The position numbers were made by a program, and so were the translations under genes. Shown piece after piece: positions 36,471-44,800 of a DNA stretch of 64,000 nucleotides. Position 1 is the stretch's first letter, and the number at the start of each line of letters is the position of its first letter. This DNA is from an uncultured Chloroflexota bacterium (GTDB taxonomy: Bacteria; Chloroflexota; Anaerolineae; Aggregatilineales; Phototrophicaceae): NCBI GenBank assembly GCA_937974245.1, contig CALJKV010000039.1:1-64000 (forward strand), given 5' to 3'. The notes beneath the pieces were generated by a model. The model saw only the letters and a list, made by a program, of their open reading frames with translations, did not search any database and was not told where the DNA came from.

Positions 36471-37841
36471 TCATACCACAGCGGCGGCCTCGGCAGGTGT
36501 GCCGCTCACGGTGTCTGGGGCACCCGCTCCCGCAACGGCAGGTGTGTAGTCCGGCATGTCGGTTTCAATGCGGCGGATAGACGGCACGGCATACACAGCC
36601 AGTGTGATGATGACCGTCAGCACCCCGCCAATCACCATAATCAGCCCCATTCCTGCCCCCGCGCTTTGCCCCACCAGCGGCGCAACGGCCTCCCAACCCG
36701 GTTGCCTGACTGCCGGCTCAAATACCTGGTCGGCCAGCGGCCCCACCAGCAGGAATGACAGCGGCATGAGCAGCATGGCAAGCTGCCCGGTCACTGCGAA
36801 GACCCGCCCCTGAATATCGGGGGCGACTTTCGCCTGGAGCAGTGAGAGGAACAGTGCGTTGATGATCGAAACCGGCAGCAGCAGCAGAAAGAGGAACACC
36901 CCCAGCACGACAACATGCTGACTCATCCCCAGCGCGACCAGGGAGACTCCGAGAGCGATGATGCCCGGCATAATGATATGGATCCGTACCCGCTTTTTGC
37001 CGCCGATGACACCCAGCAGCAAACCGCCGGCAATCGCGCCCAGGTTCATCAGGCTGAGCAGCACACCTAATGCCGCTTCGCTGCCGGTACGCGCCAGCAA
37101 GTAAGGCGTCATCAGCGCCCCCGAACCGCCCACCAGGAAATTGAGCAGGGAGACATGCAGCAGCAGCCCCAGCAGTGGACGCCGCGCCCACAGATAGCGC
37201 ACCCCGCCTAACGACTCTTTCCACACGGAGCCAGAGAATGCCGCGCCTTCTGCTGTCTGTTCCGGGCGGGGAATGGTGACGCGCAGCACGACCACCATCG
37301 CCACCACGAATGTGACCATATCAACCGCGATGGCGCCGGTTACACCCACCAGACTGTAGACCACCCCGGCAGTCGCAGGGGCGATAATCCCGGCAATCGG
37401 GCCAGATAACTGCTGGATGGCGTTGGCGCGGTCACGTTCCGAATCGGGGACAAGCATCGTCACCGAGGATGCAAAGGCCGGCCCCTGGAATACGCCAAAA
37501 ATCGCCTGGATGAAGGTCACCCCGTACAGGTGCCACAGTTGGAAATCGCCGGACAGGAAGCTGAACAGGAGCAGCACTGTACCTGCCGCCTGCCCTGCAT
37601 CCGAAAGCGCCATCACGTAGCGGCGATCATAGCGGTCTGCCAGCACGCCGGATACCCCGGAGGCCAGCACCTGCGGCAGAATGGCGAAAAACGATACGAG
37701 TGCCAGCGGTGTCGCATCCCCCGTCTGATTGAAAACGTAAATACCAATCGCCAGCCCGCTGATCCGGCTGCCAATCAATGAAAACACCTGGGTTAAAATC
37801 AAAGTATAAAACGTGCGCATACTGTGTTTGGGCTGGTTCAT
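36471..37841 (-). CDS. MFS transporter (MFS_3/EntS-like)
   Basis: A 456-residue membrane protein with about 12 helices. The N-terminal half shows FYTLILTQVFSLIGSRISGLAIGIYVF, SGVLADRYDRRYVM (the MFS motif A loop) and FGVFQGPAFASSVTMLVPDSERDRANA, as in drug and siderophore exporters of the MFS_3 group. The C-terminal tail is Ala/Pro-rich. It is transcribed alone, with a promoter region shared back to back with the M16 peptidase gene. Substrate unknown; export of a small molecule is likely. Confidence 0.88.
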   Translation of the reverse strand: MNQPKHSMRTFYTLILTQVFSLIGSRISGLAIGIYVFNQTGDATPLALVSFFAILPQVLASGVSGVLADRYDRRYVMALSDAGQAAGTVLLLFSFLSGDFQLWHLYGVTFIQAIFGVFQGPAFASSVTMLVPDSERDRANAIQQLSGPIAGIIAPATAGVVYSLVGVTGAIAVDMVTFVVAMVVVLRVTIPRPEQTAEGAAFSGSVWKESLGGVRYLWARRPLLGLLLHVSLLNFLVGGSGALMTPYLLARTGSEAALGVLLSLMNLGAIAGGLLLGVIGGKKRVRIHIIMPGIIALGVSLVALGMSQHVVVLGVFLFLLLLPVSIINALFLSLLQAKVAPDIQGRVFAVTGQLAMLLMPLSFLLVGPLADQVFEPAVRQPGWEAVAPLVGQSAGAGMGLIMVIGGVLTVIITLAVYAVPSIRRIETDMPDYTPAVAGAGAPDTVSGTPAEAAAVV

Positions 37842-38038
37842 GCAGCTCTCCCCCTAGAACCTCTTTTAGTACCCTATATACGCTCAACTGATTGAAAAGT
37901 TTCAATCATTTAAAAAAATTACACTGTCTGTGGTCATTTTGGTGATGCTGGGCAGAACAGTGGCGGTAACCACCGGTGCGCGATGCGGTGTTTTAGTGTA
38001 AAGTGGATGGGTAAACAAGAGGATTTGGAAGCGAGGCC

Positions 38039-40945
38039 ATGACAGAATATCACGGATTTGAACTGGTATCGGAACGTGACATCCCCGAACTGAACACACG
38101 GGCGAAACTCTACCGGCACAAACGCACCGGGGCGGAACTGCTCTCGATGGAGAACGACGACGACAACAAGACCTTCGGCATCACCTTCAAGACGCCACCG
38201 CCCGACTCTACCGGCCTGCCACACATCCTGGAACATTCAGTGCTGTGTGGGTCGCGCAAGTATCCGGTCAAAGAACCGCTGATCGAGCTGGTAAAAGGCT
38301 CGCTGCAAACCTTCATCAACGCCATGACGATGCCCGACCGGACGATGTATCCCATTGCCAGCACCAACCTGCATGACTTCTACAATATGGTGGATGTCTA
38401 TATGGATGCCGTGTTCTTCCCGGCAATGGATGAGAACACGCTGCATCAGGAAGGCTGGCACTACGAACTCAATGGCAAAGATGCGCCGATGACGCTCAAA
38501 GGTGTCGTTTTCAACGAAATGAAGGGCTACTACTCGTCGCCGGACGTGATGGAAAGCGAGTATATGCGCCATTCGCTGCTGCCCGACACTCCCTACGCCC
38601 ATGACTACGGCGGCGACCCGGCCAGCATCCCCGATCTGACGTATGAGGACTTCCGCACCTTCCACGACACGTATTACCACCCATCGAATGCCCGTATCTA
38701 TTTTTACGGTGACGACGACCCGATGGAACGGCTGCGGCTGGTGAACGAGTTCATCTCCGGTTTTGACCACCGCCAGATAGATTCCGAGCTGCCGCTGCAA
38801 CCGCGCTTCAACAAACCGCGCCGTCGTGAATTCTCGATTGAAACCGGCGAGGGCGACAATAAGGGGTTTGTCACCGTTGGCTGGCTGCTCAACGACGTGC
38901 GCGACTCGGAGACGACGCTGGCGCTGGGCATTCTCGACTATATCCTGGTAGACAGCGCCGCGTCACCGCTGCGGAAGGCGCTGCTCGATTCCGGACTGGG
39001 TGAAGACCTTTCGGGCGAAGGCCTGAGCGCCAGTATGCGCGAGGTGACCTTCTCCACCGGGCTGAAGGGCATCGCCGTCAAGGATGCAGATACCATCGAA
39101 AAGCTCATCATGGAGACACTGACCGACCTGGCCGACAACGGCATTGACCGCGACATGATCGAAGCCGCCCTCAACTCGGTCGAATTCTCGCTGCGCGAAA
39201 ACAACACCGGCAGCGCCCCGCGCGGCCTCGTCATGATGTTCCGGGCACTGCAAACGTGGACACACGGCGGCGACCCAATGGAACGGCTGGCCTTTGCGGA
39301 CGCACTGGAACGCATTAAGGAACGCGCTGCCCGGCCCGGCTACTTTGAAGGGCTGATCCGCCAATACCTGCTCGACAACCCGCATCGTTCGACGATTATC
39401 CTCAAGCCAGATGACACGGTGCGCCAGCAGCGCGAAGCAGCCGAACAAGCGCGAATCGAAGCAGCCCGCGCCGCGATGAGCGAGGCAGGTATCACGGCAG
39501 TGATCGAGGACACCGAGGCGCTCAAGGAGCGGCAGTCCACGCCTGACTCGCCGGAAGCGCTGGCGACTATCCCGCGTCTGACACTGGCCGACATGGACAA
39601 AGAGACGAAAATCACCCCGGTGGAAATCCTCCGGATGCAGGGTAGCAAAGTGCTGTACCACCCGCAGCCGACCAATGGAATTGCCTATGTAGACATCGGG
39701 TTCAACTTACACACACTGCCCCAACCGCTGCTGCCTTATATCGGGCTGCTCGGTGAGATGCTGCTCGAAATGGGGACGGAAACCGAAGATTACGTCAAAC
39801 TCACCCAGCGCATCGGGCGCAAAACCGGTGGCATTGGCTTTTCCGCCATGCTTTCCAGCAGCAAGGATAGTGACGTCAGCACGACCTGGGTATTCCTGCG
39901 CGGCAAGGCGATGGCGACCCAGACCGGCGACCTGCTCGACATCCTGCGTGACGTGCTGCTGACCGTGAAAATGGATAACCGTGAGCGCTTCCGCCAGATC
40001 GTGCTGGAAGAAAAGGCTGATAAAGAGTCTACCTTCGGGTTTGTCGGCCATGTCCCAGCCAACCGACGGCTGCGGGCACACTTCCGCGAGGCGGACTGGG
40101 CCAATGAGATGATGAACGGTGTGAGCTACCTGTTCTTCCTGCGGGAACTGGTCGGGCGCATTGATACAGACTGGGGCGGCGTACTGGCTGACCTTGAAGC
40201 GGTGCGTCGGGCACTGGTCAACCGGGATAACATGATCGTCAATGTGACCTACGAGGATCACCTGTGGAGCGGCCTGCAACCGCAGCTTGATAGCTTCCTG
40301 ACAGCGATTCCCGTTCACCCGGTCACGCCTGTCCGCTGGATACCGGGGATGCTGCCGGCCAACGAGGGGTTGACCGTCCCAACCCAGGTCAATTATGTGA
40401 GCAAGGGCGCCAACCTGTATGACCTGGGCTATCAACTACATGGTTCACACCTGGCGATTCTGCGCTATCTGAATACCACCTATATGTGGGAGAAAGTGCG
40501 TGTGCAGGGCGGGGCGTATGGCGGCTCATGCGGCTTTGACCATGTATCTGGCACCGCGATATATCTTTCGTGGCAGGACCCGAATCTGCTGGGGACACTG
40601 GAAAACTATGACGGTGCCGCCGCATTCCTGCGTGACCTGGAAATCAGCAGCGACGAACTCGAAAAGAGTATCATCGGCTCTATCGGGCAGCTTGATAGCT
40701 ACCAACTGCCGGACGCGAAGGGATTCTCTTCGCTGGCCCGCCACTTGATTGGCTACACCCACGAGCAGCGCCAGCAGATGCGTGATGAAGTCTTGGGGAC
40801 AACCGCCGCTGACTTCCGCAAGTTCGCTGAGGCGCTGGCACTGGTGGCCGCTAACGGGCAGGTGGTCGTCACCGGTTCGCCCGACTCGATTAATGGGGCG
40901 AACACCGCACGCGGCAACTGGCTGACTGTAACGAAGGTGCTGTAA
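38039..40945 (+). CDS. M16C metallopeptidase (presequence protease-like)
   Basis: A 968-residue insulinase-family peptidase of the PreP/M16C type, which degrades short unfolded peptides in a closed chamber. The inverted Zn motif is HILEH (His62, Glu65, His66), with third ligand Glu160 in GVVFNEMKG. The M16C-associated region and the catalytically inactive second half (VAYVDIGFNLHTLPQPLLPYIGL from about 555; WEKVRVQGGAYGGSC near 820) complete the canonical two-part fold. No signal peptide, so probably cytoplasmic. Length is typical. The ATG at 38039 has GAGG upstream. Confidence 0.93.
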   Translation: MTEYHGFELVSERDIPELNTRAKLYRHKRTGAELLSMENDDDNKTFGITFKTPPPDSTGLPHILEHSVLCGSRKYPVKEPLIELVKGSLQTFINAMTMPDRTMYPIASTNLHDFYNMVDVYMDAVFFPAMDENTLHQEGWHYELNGKDAPMTLKGVVFNEMKGYYSSPDVMESEYMRHSLLPDTPYAHDYGGDPASIPDLTYEDFRTFHDTYYHPSNARIYFYGDDDPMERLRLVNEFISGFDHRQIDSELPLQPRFNKPRRREFSIETGEGDNKGFVTVGWLLNDVRDSETTLALGILDYILVDSAASPLRKALLDSGLGEDLSGEGLSASMREVTFSTGLKGIAVKDADTIEKLIMETLTDLADNGIDRDMIEAALNSVEFSLRENNTGSAPRGLVMMFRALQTWTHGGDPMERLAFADALERIKERAARPGYFEGLIRQYLLDNPHRSTIILKPDDTVRQQREAAEQARIEAARAAMSEAGITAVIEDTEALKERQSTPDSPEALATIPRLTLADMDKETKITPVEILRMQGSKVLYHPQPTNGIAYVDIGFNLHTLPQPLLPYIGLLGEMLLEMGTETEDYVKLTQRIGRKTGGIGFSAMLSSSKDSDVSTTWVFLRGKAMATQTGDLLDILRDVLLTVKMDNRERFRQIVLEEKADKESTFGFVGHVPANRRLRAHFREADWANEMMNGVSYLFFLRELVGRIDTDWGGVLADLEAVRRALVNRDNMIVNVTYEDHLWSGLQPQLDSFLTAIPVHPVTPVRWIPGMLPANEGLTVPTQVNYVSKGANLYDLGYQLHGSHLAILRYLNTTYMWEKVRVQGGAYGGSCGFDHVSGTAIYLSWQDPNLLGTLENYDGAAAFLRDLEISSDELEKSIIGSIGQLDSYQLPDAKGFSSLARHLIGYTHEQRQQMRDEVLGTTAADFRKFAEALALVAANGQVVVTGSPDSINGANTARGNWLTVTKVL

Positions 40946-40970
40946 AGGCATCTTCGGGAGAAATACAAAA

Positions 40971-41000
40971 TAGGGGAGAGTCTGCTGTGACTCTCCCCTA
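40971..41000 (-). terminator. Strong terminator hairpin at the 3' end of thrS
   Basis: TAGGGGAGAGT (40971-40981) pairs perfectly with ACTCTCCCCTA (40990-41000), 11 pairs with an 8-base loop. In the minus direction it is followed by TTTTGTATTT, a good T tract, so it terminates thrS. It may also stop the convergent peptidase transcript. Confidence 0.75.
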
Positions 41001-41041
41001 CCTGACAAGTTGTTTCGACGGATGTGACCGCTCGCAATTTC

Positions 41042-42847
41042 CTACTGCAACGCCAGCGATTTGCTTTCCGAAACCCCTGCTGCCAGAGCGATGAAGTCCG
41101 CCAGCGGCATCGCGCCCAGGTCTTCATCTGACCGCAGCCGCACACTGACCGTCCCGGCTTCCATGTCCCGATCCCCGACAATCAGCATATACGGTACATG
41201 GCGCTCGCGGTTGGTGCGGATCTTGTTCGCCATCCGCGCCTTACCCGTGTCAACCTCAGCACGCAGCCCGGCGGACTTCAACTGCGCGGACACCTGTCCG
41301 GCATAGTCCAGGTGACGGTCTGCGATGGGGATCAGCACTGCCTGCACCGGGGCGAGCCACACCGGGAACTCCCCGGCGAAGTGTTCGATCAGGATACCAA
41401 CGAACCGCTCCATACTGCCGAAGGGCGCGCGGTGAATCATGATGGGGCGCTGGCGTGAGTTATCTTCCGCCACATACTCCAGGTCGAAGCGCTCCGGCAG
41501 GTTATAATCCACCTGCACCGTGCCAAGCTGCCACTCCCGCTTGAGGACATCGCGCACCAGGAAATCGAGCTTCGGCCCGTAGAAAGCCGCTTCACCTTCC
41601 TCGACCACATAGCGCAACTGCATCTCGTCGCAGGCCTGGATAATGGCGCTTGTTGCCGCTTCCCACAGGTCGTCGGCACCGGCGTACTTATCGCTCTTGG
41701 GGTCACGTGTCCCCACGCGGGCGCGGAAATCCGACAGGCCCAGCGCGTTAAAGATATCCTGGATGAGCCGGACAACCTTCTTGAACTCGTCCAGCAGTTG
41801 ATTGGGGGCGACAAACAGGTGCGCGTCATCCACTGTGAAGCCGCGTACCCGTGTCAGGCCGGTCAGCTCACCCGACTGCTCATAGCGATAGACCGTGCCG
41901 AATTCCGCCAACCGCACCGGCAGGTCGCGGTAGGAGTGCATATCGCTCTTGTAGATCATGATATGATGCGGACAGTTCATCGGCTTGAGGAGGAACTCGT
42001 CGTTATCCACCTCTATCGGCGCATACTGGCTGTCCTTATAATAGGGATAATGCCCGCTGGTCTTATACAGTTCCAGGTTGCCGATATGCGGCGTCACCAC
42101 CGGCAGATAGCCATTATCCAACTGTGTCTGCCGCAGCCAGCGTTCGAGCGTATCACGCAGTACCGCACCGTAAGGCTTCCACAGCGGCAGCCCCTTGCCC
42201 ACCAGCGGGCTGATCGTGAAGAGGCCGAGACGCTCCCCGATAATCCGGTGGTCGCGTTTTTTAGCCTCTTCCAGCAAGTTGAGATATTCCTCAAGCTGGT
42301 CGGCGGACTCCCAGGCCGTGCCATAAATGCGGGTCAGCTGCTCGCGTTTTTCGTCACCGCGCCAGTACGCCCCGGCAGGTGGCTTGAACGTGACGCTGAT
42401 GGCATCCGGGTTGATCTCCCGCGTGTTCTTCACATGCGGCCCCCGGCACAGGTCGGTAAACGTATCCTGCGTCCAGAAGGTGATTTTGCTGGCAGGTTCG
42501 GCGATCTGTTCACCGTTTTCGTCCACGCGCCCTGCCACCAGGTCATTAATCAATTCGACCTTATATTTCTGCTGCTTGAAGAATTTCAGCGCCTCATCGG
42601 GCGTGACTTCGCGCACGGTGAAATCGTACCCCGCGTTAATGATTTCGCGCATCCGGCCTTCAACCCACTGTAAATCCTCTTCATTGATCGAGCGGGGCAG
42701 GTCGAAATCATAGTAAAATCCATCTTCAATCGGCGGCCCGATAGCGATCTGCGCCTCAGGAAAACGCTCCAGCATGGCCTGCGCCATGACATGCGCCGAC
42801 GAATGGCGAATTCGGTAGAGTTGGCTATCCTCATATCGTTCAGACAT
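41042..42847 (-). CDS. thrS: Threonine--tRNA ligase without TGS domain
   Basis: A 601-residue class II synthetase that charges tRNA-Thr. It begins directly with the editing domain (HSSAHVMAQAM, His15 and His19, with Cys/His of DLCRGPHVKNT), so the N-terminal TGS domain of the 642-residue E. coli enzyme is missing. The catalytic core has FLLKPMNCPHHIMIYKS (Zn ligand Cys), motif 2 YRYEQSGELTGLTRVRGFT and motif 3 HRAPFGSMERFVGILIEH. The anticodon-binding domain covers the last 110 residues. The ATG at 42847 follows GGAGA. A terminator-type hairpin sits only 23 bases upstream (42870-42901), so regulation by attenuation is possible. Confidence 0.95.
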   Translation of the reverse strand: MSERYEDSQLYRIRHSSAHVMAQAMLERFPEAQIAIGPPIEDGFYYDFDLPRSINEEDLQWVEGRMREIINAGYDFTVREVTPDEALKFFKQQKYKVELINDLVAGRVDENGEQIAEPASKITFWTQDTFTDLCRGPHVKNTREINPDAISVTFKPPAGAYWRGDEKREQLTRIYGTAWESADQLEEYLNLLEEAKKRDHRIIGERLGLFTISPLVGKGLPLWKPYGAVLRDTLERWLRQTQLDNGYLPVVTPHIGNLELYKTSGHYPYYKDSQYAPIEVDNDEFLLKPMNCPHHIMIYKSDMHSYRDLPVRLAEFGTVYRYEQSGELTGLTRVRGFTVDDAHLFVAPNQLLDEFKKVVRLIQDIFNALGLSDFRARVGTRDPKSDKYAGADDLWEAATSAIIQACDEMQLRYVVEEGEAAFYGPKLDFLVRDVLKREWQLGTVQVDYNLPERFDLEYVAEDNSRQRPIMIHRAPFGSMERFVGILIEHFAGEFPVWLAPVQAVLIPIADRHLDYAGQVSAQLKSAGLRAEVDTGKARMANKIRTNRERHVPYMLIVGDRDMEAGTVSVRLRSDEDLGAMPLADFIALAAGVSESKSLALQ

Positions 42848-42869
42848 TGTGTTCTCCAGACTAATGACA

Positions 42870-42901
42870 AATAAAAACGCCAGGTTGGATGCCCTGGCGT
42901 T
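42870..42901 (-). terminator. Intrinsic terminator directly upstream of thrS
   Basis: Minus-strand AACGCCAGG and CCTGGCGTT form 9 pairs with an 8-base loop, followed by TTTATTTG. It could terminate the upstream gene (42938-43369). It ends only about 23 bases before the thrS start codon, too little room for a separate promoter, so thrS transcripts should pass through it. That makes it a candidate attenuator. Confidence 0.7.
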
Positions 42902-42937
42902 GAGTAAACCGCGTGAAAAGGTCAGTGATAAGGCTCG

Positions 42938-43369
42938 TTAGTGAGTCTCCTCATCAACAACCAGGACATCCGATAAGACAACCGCCGCCACTTCCGCAGT
43001 GGCACGCTTGCCTTTATTTGTAGTTCGGGTAGTGGTTTCAGTCTCGTCTTCAGTGACCAGCGTAAACAACCCCTCAAACACATCCAGCGCGAGGAGGTTG
43101 TCAATAGTATCCTCTATTGTATCGTGATCCAGGTTATCAACCAGGATGTGCGGCGTTTCCAACACAGCATACCGCACGGGCTGGGTATCTGGCAACTGTT
43201 TGCTTACGGCAAAACTTAATTCCATCTGGCGCTTGAGGTACGGCATGGTCACAAACAGCGCCGTAAACATCTGGCCGGATTCCATTTCAACGATCACATC
43301 ACAGGCGTCCGACTGCACTCCGCTGTCCTGGTGCATTTCAAAGCAAACGCGCCTCGGCATTTCGATCAT
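42938..43369 (-). CDS. Hypothetical protein upstream of thrS, Thr-rich tail
   Basis: A 143-residue soluble protein of unknown family. The first 100 residues are mixed alpha/beta (CDVIVEMESGQMFTALFVTMPYLKRQMELSFAV). The tail contains a threonine-rich run (TEDETETTTRTTNKGKRAT) encoded at about 43020-43062. The gene is followed by a terminator and then thrS. The threonine cluster next to a threonyl-tRNA synthetase gene is noteworthy but may be coincidence. No signal peptide or membrane helix. No function assigned. Confidence 0.6.
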   Translation of the reverse strand: MIEMPRRVCFEMHQDSGVQSDACDVIVEMESGQMFTALFVTMPYLKRQMELSFAVSKQLPDTQPVRYAVLETPHILVDNLDHDTIEDTIDNLLALDVFEGLFTLVTEDETETTTRTTNKGKRATAEVAAVVLSDVLVVDEETH

Positions 43370-43487
43370 GTCTTAATCTCACCAACGAAACTACATACCA
43401 ACCTGATAAAGGGAAACATCAATAGGTTTGTAACGTTTATCACATTCGATGACAGCATAAGTCAAAATGGGAGATTTTGTCAAGCAC

Positions 43488-43588
43488 CCTGGATTCCTGA
43501 ATCAGGGCTTCTGCAAAGGCGTCAAAGTGTGCGTTGTGCGTCTGATCGTCAGGGAGCGTGAAACACAGTCATACTTCAGGAATCCAGG
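43488..43588. repeat. 101-bp element with 14-bp perfect terminal inverted repeats
   Basis: CCTGGATTCCTGAA (43488-43501) and TTCAGGAATCCAGG (43575-43588) are exact reverse complements enclosing 73 bases without a gene. The rest of the 43370-43651 gap shows nothing. Sequences with GGAATCCAG-type arms recur as dispersed repeats in many bacteria. This has the form of a MITE-like element. Confidence 0.6.
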
Positions 43589-43651
43589 CAAGGCTCCTAT
43601 CCCCATTGTCGGTAATGCTGCGTTGGTGGCGGATCCGGTCTAGTCCTATGG

Positions 43652-44800
43652 TTACATCCTACCCCGGAGCGCATGCTGAACGATCAGATATTTCGCATGT
43701 GTCCACAGCAGTGGATTCGCAATCTCACCGCGCAGTTCGACCCAACCCGCATAATAAGTGGGATCGAACATCACATCATTGACCTGTTCGGGCAGATTCC
43801 CGTCAGCATCAGCATGAGATTCCGCCCACGCTACCAGTTTGCGTGCAAAGGTGAAATCGCCGGTTTGTGTCTTATACCACGCCAGCCATAACCCCAGCAA
43901 CACCCAGGCGCCGCCGCCATAATAGGTGTCCGCGACATGGCGGTGTACGCCGTGTCCTTCCGCCAGCAGGTCGCGCTCAATACGGGCGACGGTACGAAGC
44001 ATAAGCGGGTCGTCAGGGGCGAGCAAACCATCATCGGGCAGTGCGGCGAGCAGCAGATTGGCGTCCACCATATCCAACCCAACCGACTTGGCAAGTTCGC
44101 CGCCGGGAGTTAATCCCTGTTGGAAGATAAACGCCCGAATCTCGGCGCGGGTGGCTTCCACATCCAGTGCCGGAACCAGGCGGGCCGCTGCGCCCAGTCC
44201 GGCATAAATCGCCGCCAGGGTGCTGATATGCACATCGTCACCGCGTTCTTCCCAGCAGTCATTACACGCACTGCGCCAGACAGACATGAGATAGCGGGCG
44301 ACGAGATCAACAGCGCTCACCCAGGCGACAGGCAAAGGGTGGACACGACATACCCTGATATACTTCGCCAGCGACCAAACCCACAGACCGGGGCCATCCA
44401 ACTGAAATTCGGGCCAGTCTTCCGGGCCAACTGCCCCTTCATCCTGGTAGCGGGCGTTGAGCGTATCCGCCAGAACAAGCGGCTGGCCGAGCGCGGCGCG
44501 GTTAATCGTGCGTTCGAGTGATTCGGCCCGGTCATTGATGATCCGCGCACTCCACTGGTGAAATTTGGTCGCGCTGTCCCACTGCCCCGACATGCCAACA
44601 GGATGCGGCACCATGTTTTCAATGCCATCCAGCGTCAGGGCATAAGCGATGAATGCGCCATCCCGAAACCAGGAAAACTGGTAGTCGGGCATAGTAGGGC
44701 AAGCGAGATAACCACCGCCGGGCTGCTGGTTGTCCAGAATCACCCTCTGGCTGTGGAGATGAAGTTTGCTGAGTTTGCGTGGTTGCGCTTTAATTGCCAT
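43652..44800 (-). CDS. GH15-family glucoamylase-like enzyme
   Basis: A 382-residue (alpha/alpha)6-barrel glycosidase. The start at 44800 is chosen because GGAG lies 7 bases upstream; an ATG at 44806 is also in frame. Motifs are YQFSWFRDGAFIAYAL, GPGLWVWSLAKYI, the proposed catalytic acid in CNDCWEERGDDVHIS, and the base in GNLPEQVND. No signal peptide, so it should act inside the cell on imported oligosaccharides, releasing glucose. It overlaps the GH66 gene end by 11 bases and is last in the sugar operon. Shorter than typical two-domain GH15 glucoamylases because the N-terminal beta-sandwich is absent. Confidence 0.85.
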   Translation of the reverse strand: MAIKAQPRKLSKLHLHSQRVILDNQQPGGGYLACPTMPDYQFSWFRDGAFIAYALTLDGIENMVPHPVGMSGQWDSATKFHQWSARIINDRAESLERTINRAALGQPLVLADTLNARYQDEGAVGPEDWPEFQLDGPGLWVWSLAKYIRVCRVHPLPVAWVSAVDLVARYLMSVWRSACNDCWEERGDDVHISTLAAIYAGLGAAARLVPALDVEATRAEIRAFIFQQGLTPGGELAKSVGLDMVDANLLLAALPDDGLLAPDDPLMLRTVARIERDLLAEGHGVHRHVADTYYGGGAWVLLGLWLAWYKTQTGDFTFARKLVAWAESHADADGNLPEQVNDVMFDPTYYAGWVELRGEIANPLLWTHAKYLIVQHALRGRM

